Translations under genes and position numbers: made by a program
Shown: positions 12,057-24,430 of the stretch, piece after piece
How positions within the stretch are numbered: position 1 is the first letter of the stretch
How the letters are laid out: each line of letters begins with the position of its first letter
Assembly (NCBI GenBank): GCA_030737835.1
Contig: JAUJYN010000019.1
Coordinates: forward strand, 890,433 to 954,432
Length of the DNA: 64,000 bases
DNA from: Acorus gramineus
Taxonomy: Eukaryota > Streptophyta > Magnoliopsida > Acorales > Acoraceae
Reading direction: 5' to 3'
Notes under the pieces: model-generated
Told to the model about the DNA's origin: nothing
Seen by the model: only the letters and a program-made list of their open reading frames with translations
The model's database searches: none

Positions 12057-12092
12057 ATCCTGACGGGCGATCGCGCGACGACCCGAACTTCG

Positions 12093-13324
12093 GTGAGTGG
12101 GACAATCCAACCCAGTAGAGAGGGGTCATACGCATTTGGGCGTATACCGACCTCTCCTGGGGCACCATGGATGTATATTAACCGGCAGTAATATGTAATC
12201 CATGCTTGCATGATTTAAATGTAGAATGCATGCTACCCTAGGCTTTTATGTTAGGGACTTGCACCCATAGGATAGGTGTAAGAGCCATGCACCATGCCCC
12301 TGTTTTCATGTTAGGAACCTCGGCCTATGCATGCGTCCTACTAGTTTATTTATTAAATTAAATGCTAGTGTATGTTAAATCGCATGCCTTAGATAATATT
12401 ATAGGGAGGAGCCTTGCGAGGTCAACATTGAGACCCGTGTTAGGGTACTCCGTGTTCCTTGTTTGGTTGTCGGGATGTCCTGTATCAGGACCTCATGCTG
12501 CCCTCCCAAGGTTTCAAGTCCCGTTAATATTATAAGTAATGGTATGATTATTAGCATATTTAGTGAATATTATAGGGGAGGGGCCTTGCGAGGACAGCGG
12601 TGAGACCCGGGTTAGGGTACTCCGTGTTCCTTGTTTGGTTGTCGGGGTATCCTATATCGGGAACTCACGCCGCCCTCCCGAGTTCTTTCCCCCAATGATA
12701 TTACAACCTTGCTTTTATTGTACGTGTTCCCCGCATCTTGGTTATGCGCCCTGGAGGAACTCTGAAAAGTTCATGGCATTAGAGTTGTAGAGATATGTTG
12801 TCGGCGGATCCGAGTGGATCATATGCGTATGGATGGGCTGTTCTGTTTCCCTTCGTTGGATCCGTGTAGAGACTGCCCCAGCGTGATAAGGTCGTCCCTT
12901 CCGAGGGCTCCCATCAGTAGGCGCCTCCCGATATTTGTGACGGACTGCACTGAAGTTATGGGTGAAGGCCAGCGGCCTACGGAGTGGAGGAGAGACTATC
13001 GGTGGACCAAGGGTGACCAACAGCCTAGTCAGTCCCAATATCCTATGTCACCCGTGGTAGGGTGAGGGTGAGGGTGTAGTGGGTTGGCGATGAGCGACCT
13101 ACTGGATTTGTGATTGGATGATTATCAGTCCCAATAGCCTATGTCACCCATTGATGGGTGAGGGTGAGGGTGTGGTGGTTCGGCGAGGTACGAACCACTG
13201 AATTATGTTGTTATGTCACTTAGAGGCTGGATAATAATGGAATTGTGGTAAATATGGTCTGTGATGCATGGGTTGTGCTGTTCACTGAGCGTGTGGCTCA
13301 CCCCTCGCATATGTTTTTCCCCAG
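12093..13324 (+). other. Intron-like segment 2 of the solo A LTR
   Basis: It runs from TTCG|GTGAGTGGG at 12093 to TTTTTCCCCAG at 13324, and the donor fits the plant consensus closely. The 36-nt piece between segments 1 and 2 (12057-12092) is exactly 36 nt in A and B copies and in one C copy. The G-rich hairpin repeats lie within this segment. Confidence 0.5.
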
Positions 13325-13728
13325 TGGTCACTGAGCCTGAGCTGGAGCCGGAGCAGCAGTTGGAGCTTTCCGAGGGATTCCTTCAGTAGCAGAGCAGCGC
13401 CACGTTCCGCGAGTGCCAGAGGTTATCAGCATCCCTTCTTGACTGTATGTATTTGATTTCCGTGCTTGGCACGCGTTTGTATATATTCAGTTGTATTGGT
13501 GTATATTGGCTCTCACAGGACAGATGATTGAGTATCGAGTCTGTAGAATGTTTATTTAAAGATTCAGTCGTTTGCTTCCGCATTTGGTGTATATATCATG
13601 TCAGCCCCTTTGTTATCTGTGTGTCATTCTGGTTGTTTGTGTATGATATATTATTGACCTCCTGTGTAGATTCTGATATTTTATATACACTTGCCGTGTC
13701 CCGGGGACGGCCGCCCTGGGGCGTGACA

Positions 13729-13810
13729 CGAAAGCCCTCGCATACCCCTGCGTACTTCTTCTGATTCTGAGGCATCCTCAGGGAGTGACTCTGAGAGTGC
13801 AAGTTTGTAA
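13729..13810 (+). pseudogene. Antisense ORF of the Tat element (part 2, C-terminal tail)
   Basis: Beyond the solo LTR, the frame entering at 10361 continues through one copy of the target duplication. It encodes a serine- and acid-rich tail (SSDSEASSGSDSES) that ends at a double stop, TAATAA, at 13808-13813. An AATAAA overlaps the stop (13809-13814) and could serve as a poly(A) signal. The clean tail shows that the solo LTR split a formerly continuous frame. Confidence 0.72.
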
Positions 13811-14265
13811 TAAACAATTCATAAGTTTATTTTCTTGCGTGTTTGAATAGTATGCTTTTTTTGAATGTGTAGAGTACTTTCTTAGGGAATATTAGGGACA
13901 TTCCCTTTCAAGGTTTAAGCTTGAGCTTTTTAGCGATCTAACCTTGCATATGCCCCCTACCGCGACCTCCTCTAAATTAATCTTAGAGTCATAAGTCTAT
14001 GTGACCTTTAATTTTGTGTGGGCATAGGGGAAGCTTGACTTCTGAACGACCTCGTCTTTTACCTTTTATCTTTTATCCTATGTGTCCCACTAGTTTTATC
14101 TTTTACTCGAGTGCTAATCAATGGATGGAACATCCCATTCGCGACCTCTTTCTGTTAGAGTGCTCATCCAATTGACTAGACTTAGATCCATCTACGACCT
14201 CGAACAGGCTTTCAATCACATAATTTTTCACAAGAAAAGCATAATTTTGAAAGCAAATCTTTACT
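13811..14265. other. Spacer between convergent Tat antisense ORF and pol
   Basis: AT-rich sequence of 455 bp separates the antisense ORF stop from the pol stop on the opposite strand. No coding frame, repeat array or promoter is recognisable. Confidence 0.6.
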
Positions 14266-15036
14266 TCAAAAATAGTATTTCTTGAGATGCATTACATTGT
14301 GAGGCATACATAAGGCTTCTCCATTCATTCTTTCTAAATAGTAAGCTCTTTTGGGGCCCAATCCGGAGACTTTATAAGGTCTTTCCCAATTGGACCCAAG
14401 CTTACCATCTGATCTTTTACGAGACTCGAGAAATACCACATGTAAGACAAGGTCGCCAACTTGAAAGCTTCGTCATGAAACCCTCCTTTTGTAGCTTCTG
14501 GCGATCTGATTTTGGTAATTGGCAATTCGGATGGCAGCAGCTTCCCATCTTTCGTCTCACAAATTGAGGTTAGACGTGAGAACTTCCTCATTGAGCGGGG
14601 CTCGTAATTCTCGGTTCGGAAGGTTGGGATTCTGATCTCAATGGGAATGACCGCCTCTACCCTGAAGGCTAGGGAGAACGGAGCCTCACTGTAGACCTTC
14701 ATGCTATAGTGTGATATGATCATAATACGAAAGACAGCACATCGACCCAATTGCCTTTAGCTTCCTTAAGACACTTCTTGATCCCGTCCAAGATTGTGTA
14801 GTTGGTGATCTCAGCCTAGCTGTAACCCTAAGGATAATGAGGAGAAGAGAAAAGATGTTTTATTCCCAACTCCTCGCAAAATTCTCTTATGGTTGCATTG
14901 TCGAACTATGTCCCGTTGTCAAAGACTATAGTATTCGGCATGCCGAACCTACATACAATCTCTTTCCAAAGGAAAGCTTTGATTTTGGTATCTCTGATTC
15001 TCTCCGAGGGCACGGCTTCTACCCATTTGGTGAAGT
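14266..15036 (-). pseudogene. pol (IN): Tat-like integrase, core and C-terminal end
   Basis: This is the end of the pol gene of the minus-strand Tat/Retand-like element. In minus-strand order it begins with TKWVEAVPSERI from the integrase core, then FGMPNTIVFDNGT (second catalytic Asp region), FCEELGIKH, EAPFSLAFRVEAVIPIEI, NWERPYKVSG and a final HLKKYYF before TGA at 14266-14268. Frameshifts and stops break it in several places. It is cut at 15036 by the LTR cluster 15037-31588; both sides carry GAAGT, and the frame resumes at 31593 on the far side. Integrase would insert the cDNA into the genome, but this copy is inactive. Confidence 0.88.
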
Positions 15037-17699
15037 TGTCACGCCCCAGGGCGGTCGTCCCTGAGACGTAGCAATAATAAAATATCAGCTATCAATACCT
15101 GAGGTCAATAAAGACTCCAACAACAACACACAAGGTGGCAAAGCAAGGATAATGATAACTGACTGAAAAGCGGAAGCATAATATATAAACAATGTCTGTA
15201 AACCAAAAACATTATTACAGACTCGAATACACAATCACTGTCCTGTGAGACCCAAGTCTAGACCAAAGAAAATACAACCTGTGCCACATGCACGATTTAC
15301 AATACATACAATGACTCTAGGACTGCTGACAGCCTCGCACTCGCCACCCGTCGGAAGAACGCTCCATGCCCATAAGACCATGCCACAGGAAAGCTCCAGC
15401 TCCACGCCCAACACTGCCCCTGAAAAGAAACAGTATGCGAGGGGTGAGCTACAAGCTCAGTGAGTGGCTGGAAACCAATCACCATACAACAGTTCAATAC
15501 ATAAACAATTTTCTTTCAAGGTAAACATGGGTGGAAACCCATGGATAACAGGGTCACGCGGCGGCGCGACCAACCTCACCCTCACCCTCACTCCCGGAGG
15601 GAGACTCTTGGGACTTTTGGGGAGAGACCATACCGTTGGTCGAGGAGACCCGGGATTACTGGTCCACACAACACTACTGGATCACCAACCTCACCCTCAC
15701 CCTCACTCCCAAGGGACTCTTGGGACTTTTGGGGAGAGACCATACCGTTGGTCGAGGAGATCCGGGATTACTGGTCTACGCAACACTACTGGATCATCTA
15801 CATCTATATAAGTGCCCAACAATGTGTTTGAACATCGATACGAGACCAGACCCAACAACTATGGGAACGGACGAACAACGAATGGGTCACAAGGCGACGT
15901 GTCTTCACCTCATCCTCACCCTCACTCCCGGAGGGAGACTCTTGGGACTTTTGGAAGAGACTTAGACTGCTCTACACCCTTGGTCCACCGGTAGCCCTTT
16001 CCCAGGGTAGTCACTACCTGGTATACTCCCACGATCAGTACGCTTCCGAACGCCTCGGTGGTACCTACGGATGGAGCCCTCTGTAAGGACAGCTTTTCCA
16101 ACGCCGGGAAGTTCCTACATCGGATCCAACGAAGGGGAGAACGATTCCACGCTCGCAATATCATTCGTTAACCCTCTCCCGGGTAGCCTCTACCTGGTAC
16201 ACTCCCACGATCAGTACGCTCCCGAACGCATCGGTGGTACCTACGGATGGGAGCCCTTTGTCAGGACAACTACAACCCAGCCCTCTTCAACAAGGACGAC
16301 ATTGGGAGTAAACATTCCATGTTCGCAAAGCGAACCCAATGGAAAAACAACTACTCTCAATAATCACTTATCGAGATATCGAATACTACTGTACTCCCAC
16401 ACCGTTGCGTCGCTCGGACACAGGGGGGTGTCACGCCCCAACTACTGGCTTAACAATCCGATAAGATAATGAATTCTCCTGAATTCCAAACGAGTGCATC
16501 GCTCGGATGCACGGGGTGATTACATCGCTAGCGCTCTAACTAATAAGGTACAACCCAACAGCGGGTCATACCCACGCCTATCCCAGATAGGCCTATCAGT
16601 TTTTAACATGCGCATATAAATATATCCAGGAGAATTTTATATCTAGCTATGTGCATGAACCATATGCACAATCATCTAATAATTATAGGGACACTCCCTA
16701 ACATGGATTTACATCATAATAAATCATACAACATGCATACATGGTCATTAGTCACATAAGCACACAAGGCCTAACTTAAACATGCGTTGGATATCACCAA
16801 CTTAAAAGAAAGGGTCAAGCGCGATCTCGCGCACTAACAGGTGCATGCCAATATTCCAAACGAACTTGAGTCGAGTAGGAAATTGCATCTACTTACTCAG
16901 TTCGTTCAGAGGGAGAGGGCGGGAGAGATCATCATCTCATGAAGCTGGTCATAGCTTTGCCCCATTAGCATGGGCGCAACAACTACACCATGCCCTCGAG
17001 TCTTATCGCAAGGGAATATTAGGCAGGTGCCCGTTATTAACCCAGACTTATTCATGCTGGATATTCTAATTAATATGGTGGGAGTATTATTACAATACTA
17101 CCTAAGGCATGCCATATTCTATACATTCATACACATTACCAAAAATACATGCCCATACTAGAGGGGCTCATGCAACACAATCATTCATACATGAATACAA
17201 TACATGTATATAAGCCTAGCATGCAAGATATCTACATATTATAGCTTAAGCATTGCCATACTACTTATCTACACAAGTAGTATAGCTAGGGAGCCCCATC
17301 GATGCGCGACGTGCGACTACGCGTGTCGAGCGCATCCCGAGGGGGGGGGGATAGGATCGAACCACTCACCATTACCCGGGACCTCGCGCATCCCATCCGA
17401 GGAGATCTGCAAGGTAAGGGCATCAAATTTTGTGAGTAACATCACAATTTAACACTTAGAAATCACTAGAATTACCAAAGACTTAGACATGCACGCATAC
17501 GAGCACGCGCGTACGCACGCATGCCTGGGTGCCCCAGCACCTACCCGAGACCCTGGGCACCCTCACGCATTCCCAACACGCGCACGCACGCGCACGCACA
17601 TGCACGTGCACTGGCGCCCAGCCGCGCGCCCAGACAACCTGGTCGCGCGCACGTCCTGCGTGCACCCCGCTTGCTTCCAGCGTCCGCGTGCACCCGCAC
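15037..17699 (-). mobile_element. Type C/D LTR, 3' part, minus strand
   Basis: Read on the minus strand it ends at 15037 with the terminal GGGGCGTGACA and runs back through the TTTTCAG acceptor-like site (near 15426), GGGTGAGG runs near 15570-15720 and 15910-15930, tandem CTGTCCT units (16075-16270), the TTGCAG site near 17406 and the start of the GC-rich tract (17480-17699). There it is cut by a plus-strand C LTR. GAAGT at 15032-15036 is the left target duplication of the whole 15037-31588 insertion; the matching 5' LTR start is at 31588. Confidence 0.85.
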
Positions 17700-20574
17700 T
17701 GTTATACCTGTGTCATTTGGAGCGCTCTGATTAAAAATTTGGTTACATAATTTTTTTTTTTTCCTCCTAGAAGTTATGTATTTCCGATTTGGTATTTGGA
17801 TTTGATTTTGTTAAAATCCAAGATGAAGAGGTTTAAATATGATTTTATTATGAGATGCTCAGTTTTGAGTTAGCTTTCGTTCAAAAGTGGAATTAGATCA
17901 ACTGGATTCATGTAGTAAAAGTTATGGGTATTTTTCCAAGTATACCCCGGGGATGGAAATTCTGGCAGCAGCCCTGTTCAATGTTTAGCTCGCGTTTCGG
18001 AATAGCTGGAGGGATTATTTGATCTTGGCATAAACATGAAAGTTGTAGATAATCTTCTTGGATTTCCAACGGACTTTGAATTGTGCAATTCGGAGCTATA
18101 TTGAGGAAGTCATGGTTGTTCTAGTGAAGCATGCTCAGAATTTCTAGTCAAGGATGAATTGGTCGTTTCCTACCCCTCTTTTAGATATTTATTTGTGCCC
18201 AAAATATCTCTCTCTCTCTCTCTCTTCCTCCCACTCCCAACGTGGGATTCTTGGTCTCTCTTCCTCTCTTTCAAAGCCCCCCAAGGTGTTTGTATTAATT
18301 TCTCAAAGAGAAGAGAAGGAGAAGGTGCAAGTGCAAGAGAAAACTTTGTGTAGGTTTTGTTGTTGTTGTTGATCTCCTCTCTCTCAAGCACCCTCTCATA
18401 TCTTGTTCTCCCCCCCCTGATTTTCAGCCAAGAAGGAGGCTGAGGAGGCTGAAGAGGTAGTGGTGGTGGTGGTGGTTGAGGTGGCCGTGGGCGCGTCGAG
18501 AGTCCCGCATCTTCCCCTTTCCGTTTCCCTCTTTTGGTAAGTCCTCTTCCCCTTATTTTTGATTTTTAGGGCTGTTGGGAGGGTTGGGGAGGTCATGCAT
18601 GCTAGGTAGATGAATAGAGTGTGTGTGAGGGGTTGGAGAGGGTTAAAAAGGGGTAAGGGTTGGCTGGGCGCCCATTTGGGGTTGTCTGCGCGGGTGCGTG
18701 CGCAGGAAGGCGCTGGTAGGCGCAGGCGTGCGCGCGCGCGGGTGTGCGCGGAGTGGGCGTGCGGGTGAGCGCGGGTGCTGGCGCGAGCAGGGGTGCGCGC
18801 GGGGAGTGCGCACGAGTGTGCGCGGGCACGCGCGCACGGGGCAGTGCGCCTGGGCGTGCGTCTGGGCGCAAGGCTGGGGGCTAGTGCACGCGCGCGCGTG
18901 TGTGTGCGTGCTGGGGCGTGCGCGGGGCTGCCCAGGGTCTCGGGTAGGTACTGGGGCACCCGGGCATGCGTGCGTACGCGCGTGCTCGCATGTGTGAGAG
19001 CCCGTATGCGTGCGTGTCTAAGTCTTTGGTATTTCTAATGATTTTTAAGTGTTAATTGTGATGTTACTCACCAAATTTGATGCCCTTACCCTGCAGATCT
19101 GGTCGGATGGGATGCGCGAGGTCCCGGGTATGGTGACTGGTTCGATTCCAATCCCCCCCCCCTCTCTAGGGATGCGCTCAACGTGCGTAGACGCGCGTCG
19201 CACATCGATGGAGCCCCCTAGCTATAATATGTAGATATCTTGATAATGCATGTTTTGCTATGATGTAACCATGCCATGTTAGACATTATATGCTAGGGAT
19301 ATACATCCATGTATCATGTATAGAGGCCCGTACATGCCTAGACACCATGTCCCGTGCTTAAAAAGCCTTGATCTATGCATGTTTCCCATTTAGTTTAATT
19401 TAATTAAATCAAAATGAGATTATATTGGTATAAGCATGTCTTAGAGAATATTATGACCTTGGTATTATAATATATGTTTTCCCTGCATCTTAGTTATGCG
19501 CCCTGGAGGAATTCTTGAGAATTCATGACATTAGTAGTGTTAGAAATCGTTGTCGACGGATCCAAGAGGATCGTATCCGTGTGAGTAGGCTGTTTTCTCC
19601 CCTTCGTTGGATCCGAGTAGGGACTCCCCGGCGTTGGGAAAGCTGTCCTGACAGAGGGCTCCCATCTGTAGGTACCACCGATGCGTTTGGAGGGTACTGA
19701 TCGTGGGAGTATATCAGGTAGAGGCTACGCGAAGGAGAGGCTACTGGTGGACCAAGGGTGGAGAGCAGTCTAGTCTGTCCCAAAAGGCCCATGTCACCCC
19801 TAAAGGGTAAGGCTGAGGGTGGGGTGAGTCGGCGATGTTACGACCCACTAGCTTGTACAGTTACTCCCGTTTAGGGATTTTAATTATTTTAAGGTTAATA
19901 TGAGTTGTGTTGCATAGATTGTTGTTATGCCTGTGTTTTGATATCTCGATAAGTGATTATTGAGAGTAGTTGTTTTCCATTGGGTTCGCTTTGCAAACAT
20001 GAAATGTTTGCTCCCAATGTCATCTGTGTTGAAGAGGCCCGGCTTGTAGCTGTCCTGACAGAGGGCTCCCATCCGTAGGTACCACTGATGCATTCGGGAG
20101 CGTACTGATCGTGGGAGTATACCAGGTAGAGGCTACCCGGGAGAGGGTTAACGAATGATATTGCGAGCGTGGAATCGTTCTCTCCTGTTGTTGGATCCGA
20201 TGTAGGGACTCCCCGACGATTACAGCTGTCCTGACAGAGGGCTCCCATCCGTAGGTACCACCGACGCGTTCGGAAGCGTACTGATCGTGGGAGTATACCA
20301 GGTAGAGGCTACGCGGGGAAAAGGGTATCGGTGGACCAAGGGTGTAAAGCAGTCTAAGTCTCTTCCGAAAGTCCTATGTCACCTCCAGAGGTGAGGGTGA
20401 GGATGAGGTGAAGACACATCGCCGCGTGACCCATTCGTTGTTCGTCCGTTCCCATAGTTGTTGGGTCCGGTTGTGAATCGATGTTGAAAGACATCGTTGG
20501 GCGGTTAACTCGATGTAGATGATCTAGTAGTGTTGTGTGGACCAGTAATCCCGGGTCTCCTCGACCAACGGTAT
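17700..20574 (+). mobile_element. Type C LTR, 3'-truncated (first of a stack)
   Basis: It starts TGTTATACCTGTGTCATTTGG at 17700. It has a CT-rich leader (18208-18230), a TTTTCAG acceptor-like site near 18428, the GGTAAGTCC donor-like site near 18536, a GC-rich tract (18660-19015), an acceptor-like CTGCAG ending at 19096, a 36-nt mini-exon (19097-19132), the GAATTC...GAATTC dyad near 19509, and repeated CTGTCCTGACAG units at about 20050 and 20228. The true 3' end is absent because a second C LTR begins at 20575. Confidence 0.87.
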
Positions 20575-23419
20575 TGTTGTGCCTGTGTCATTTGGAGCGC
20601 TTTGATTGAAAAATTGGTTACATAAATTTTTTTCTTTTCCCCTCGAAGTTATGTATTTCCAATTTGGTATTTGGATTTGATTTTGTTAAAATCCAAGATG
20701 AAGAGGTTTAAATATGATTTTATTATGAGATTTCCAGTTTTGAGTTAGCTTTCGTACAAAATTTGAATTAGATCAACTGGATTCATGTAGAAAGAGTTAT
20801 GGGTATTTTACCAAGTATACCCCGGGGATGAAAAAATTCTGGCAGCAGCCCTGTTCTATGTTTAGCTCCCATTTCGGAATAGCTAGAGGGATTATTTGAT
20901 CTTGACATAAACATGAAAGTTGTAGATAATCTTCTTGGCTTTGCAACGGATTTTGAATTGTGCAATTTGGAGCTATATTGAGGAAGTTATGGCTGTTCTA
21001 GTGAAGCATGCGCAGAATTTCTAAGTCAGGGATGAAATGGTCATTTCCATCCCTCTTTAGATATTTATTTGTGCCCAAAATATCTCTCTCTCTCTCTCTC
21101 TCTTCCCCTCCCATTCCCCACGTCAACATCTAGGCCTCTCTTTCTCTCTTTCAATGCCCCCCATGTGTTTGTGTTTATTCCCCAAAGAGAAGAGAAGGAG
21201 AAGGTGCAAGTGCAAGAGAAAACTTGTGTAGGTTTTGTTGTTGTTGTTGATCTCCTCTCTCTCAAGCACCCTCTCATATCTTGTTCTCCCCCCCCTGATT
21301 TTCAGCCAAGAAGGAGGCTGAGGAGGCTGAAGAGGTGGTGGTGGTGGTGGTTGAGGTGGCCGTGGGCGCGTCGAGAGCCCCGCATCTCCCCCTTTCCGTT
21401 TCCCTCTTTTGGTAAGTCCTCTTCCCCTTCTTTTTGATTTTTAGGGTTGTTGGGATGCTTAGGGTGTTCATGCATGCTATGCATAGGGGTTAGAGTGTGT
21501 GTGAGGGGTTGGAGAGGGTTAAAAAGGGGTAAGGGTTGGCTGGGCGCGCGTTTGGGGTTGTTTGCGCGCGTGCGCGCGCCTGCTCTGGCGGGCCCGCAGA
21601 CGCGCGCGGGTGCGCGCGGAGTGGGCACGAGAGTGCGCGCGGGTGCTGGCGCGAGCGGGGGTGCGCGCGGGAGTGCGCGCGCGCGGGGCAGTGCGCCTGG
21701 GCGCGGGGCTGGGGACCAGTGCGCGCACGCGCGCGCGTGCGCGTGCGTGCGCGTGCTGGAGCAGCGCGCGGCAGGGCGTCTGGGCGCGCGGGCAGGCGCG
21801 CGGCAGTGCGCCGAGGGTGCTGGGGTGCGTGCGTGCGTGCGTATGCGTGCGTGCGCGTGCGGGGGGGGGGGCATGCGTGTGGCTGCTCGAGGGTTTGGGT
21901 AGGTGTCGGGGCACTCGGACTCGTGTGCGTACGTGCGTGCTCGCATGCGTGCGAGTCCGTATGCATGCTTGTCCGAGTATTTGGTATTTCTAATGATTTC
22001 TATGTGTAAATTGTGTTGTTACTCACCAAGTTGGATGCCCCTACCTTGCAGATCTCGTCGGATGGGATGCGTGAGGTCCCGGGTTGTAAGGTGAGTGGTT
22101 CGATTCCAATCTCCCCGCCCCCCCTCTCTACGATGCGCTCGACCCGCGTAGACGCGCGTCGCGCATCGATGGGGCCCCCTAGCTATAATATGTAGAAACT
22201 ATGCAATGCATGGTTAATATGATGTAACCATGCCACATTAGACCTTGTATGCTAGGGATATGCATCCATATATCATGTATAGAGGCCCATACATGCCTAG
22301 ACACCATGTTTCTTGATTGGAAAGCCCCAATCTATGCATGTTTCCCATTTAGTTTAACTTATTTAAATCAAATGTGATTATATTGGTATAAGCATGCCTT
22401 AGAGAATATTATAACCTTGTTGTTATAATATATGTTTCCCCGCATCTTAGTTATGCGCCCTGGAGGAATTCTTGAGAATTCATGACATTAGTAGTGTTAG
22501 AAATCGTTGTCGACGGATCCAAGAGGATCGAATCCGCGTGAGTAGGCTGTCTTCTCCCCTTCGTTGGATCCGAGTAGGGACTCCCTGGCGTTGGAAAGCT
22601 GTCCTGACAGAGGGCTCCCATCTGTAGGTACCTCCGATGCGTCGGACAGTGCTGATCGTGGGAGTATACCAGGTAGAGGCTACGGAGTGTGGGAGAGGCT
22701 ACCGGGTGGACCAAGGGTGGAGAGCAGTCTAGTCTGTCCCAAAAGGCCCATGTCACCCCTTAAAGGGTGAGGGTGAGGGTGGGGTGGGTCGGCGATGTTA
22801 CGACCCACTAGTTTGTACAGTTACTCCCGTTTAGGGACTTTAATTATTTTGAGGTTAATATGAGTGTGTTGCATAGATTGTTGTTATGCCTGTGTTTTGA
22901 TATCTCGATAAGTGAGTATCGAGAGTAATTGTTTTCCATTGGGTTCGCTTTGCGAACATGGGATCGTTCTCCCCTTCGTTGGATCCGATGTAGGAACTTC
23001 TCGGGTTTAGCTGTCCTGACAGAGGGCTCCCATCCGTAGGTACCACCGATGCATTCGGAAGAGTACTGATCGTGGGAGTATACCAGGTAGAGGCTACCTG
23101 GGGAAAGGGCTACCGGTGGACCAAGGGTGTAGAGCGGTGAGTTGAGGAGATCGGGTTGTAGATACTACCCAGGAGAGGGTTAACGAATGATGTTACGGGC
23201 GTGGGAATCGTTCTCCCCTTTCGTTGGATCCGAGTAGGGACTCCCCAGCGTTGGAAAGCTGTCCTGACAGAGGGCTCCCATCTGTAGGTACCTCCGATGC
23301 GTCGGACAGTGCTGATCGTGGGAGTATACCAGGTAGAGGCTACGGAGTGTGGGAGAGGCTACCGGGTGGACCAAGGGTGTAGAGCAGTCTAAATCTCTTC
23401 CAAAAGTCCCAAGAGTCTC
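20575..23419 (+). mobile_element. Type C LTR, 3'-truncated (second of the stack)
   Basis: It starts TGTTGTGCCTGTGTCATTTGG at 20575 and closely parallels the first copy: GC-rich tract 21535-21975, acceptor-like CCTTGCAG ending at 22051, donor-like AAGGTGAGTGG at 22091, and CTGTCCTGACAG units near 22602, 23010 and 23262. A perfect 8-bp hairpin GTGGGTCG...CGACCCAC lies at about 22786-22810. It is cut at 23419 by the next C-type start. Confidence 0.87.
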
Positions 23420-24430
23420 TATTGTGTCTGTGTCATTTGGAGCGCTCTGTTTGAAGATTTGGGTACATAATTTTTTTCTCTAAGTTATGTATTCCTGATT
23501 TGGTATTTGGATTTGATTTTGTTAAAATCCAAGATGAAGAGGTTTAATTATGATTTTATTATGAGATGTCCAGTTTTGAGTTAGCTTTCGCACAGAAGTG
23601 GAATTAGACCAACTGGATTCTTGTAGTAAAAGTTATGGGTATTTTTCCAAGTATACCCCGGGGATGGAAATTCTGGCAGCAGCCCTGTTCCATGTTTAGC
23701 TCTAATTTAGGATTATCTGGAGAGATTATCTGATCTTTCCATGAACATGAAAGTTGTAGATAATCTTCTTAGCTTTCCATCGGTCTTGGAATCAAGCAAT
23801 TCGGAGCTGTATCGGGGAAGTTATGGCTGTTCCAGTGAAGCTTGCGCAGAATTTCTAGTCGAAGGGCGACTAGGTCTTTTCTCCTTAAGATATTTGTGAT
23901 AAATATCTTCCCCTCTCTCTCTCCCCTCCCAAATCCCACGACTAACTCTTTTTGCTCTCCTTCTCTTTTCATTTAACCCCCCCCCCCATGTGTTTGAGAA
24001 AATGTGTCAAAGAGAAGGGGAAGGTGGAGGAGGAAGTGGAGGTGGGTTGTGTTGTTGTTGCTTGTTTCTTCCCTTCTCCCAAGCTCCCCTTGCATGGATC
24101 CCCCCCCTGATTTTCGGCTGAAGAGGAGGCTGAGGAGAGGCTGAGGAGGTGGTGGTAGTGGTGGTGGCGGTTGAGGTGGTCGCGGGTGCGTCGAGGGCCC
24201 CCGAACCTCCCCCTTTCGTTCCCCCTCCAAAGGTGAGCCCCTCCCCTTCTTTTCTTGATTTTTAGGGCTTAGGGTTGGTTGGGGAGGCCATGCTTGCTAG
24301 GTAGTTGGGTTTGGGTGTGTGTGAGGGGTTGGGATGGGTGAAAAAGGGGTTATGAGGGCTTGGGCGCGCGCTGGGCGCGGTCTGCGCGCGTGCGCGCGCA
24401 GGCGCGCGCGCAGGCGGGCGCAGGCATGTG
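23420..24430 (+). mobile_element. Type C LTR, 5' part only (third of the stack)
   Basis: The start is mutated from TG to TA (TATTGTGTCTGTGTCATTTGG), but the following several hundred bases align with the two C LTRs before it, through the TTTTCGG counterpart of the TTTTCAG site (24112), the GGTGAGCCC donor-like site (24231) and the beginning of the GC-rich tract (24360-24430). It then switches to an A-related LTR. Confidence 0.82.

Larger units (their letters stand above)
10362..13728 (+). mobile_element. Solo type A LTR with 5-bp target duplication
   Basis: A complete LTR of 3367 bp, from TGTTATAATTGTGTCAC to GGGGCGTGACA. It is flanked by TGAAA (10357-10361) and CGAAA (13729-13733); the single mismatch is a CpG-type C-to-T change. 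No internal region is present, so it is a solo LTR left by recombination between two LTRs. A TATA box (TATATATAG) lies at 10629-10637. It contains the ordered splice-like signals, a GC-rich tract (about 11100-11950), two G-rich hairpin units (13040-13195) and a GAACTC...AAGTTC dyad near 12757. It interrupts the Tat antisense ORF, whose frame continues on the far side. Confidence 0.93.

Noticed and set aside
12563-12790. Short frame repeated in many LTRs (also 851-1060, 49405-49632)
   Set aside because: It follows a conserved LTR stretch, but start and length shift between copies and the peptide has no known features; the conservation is at DNA level.
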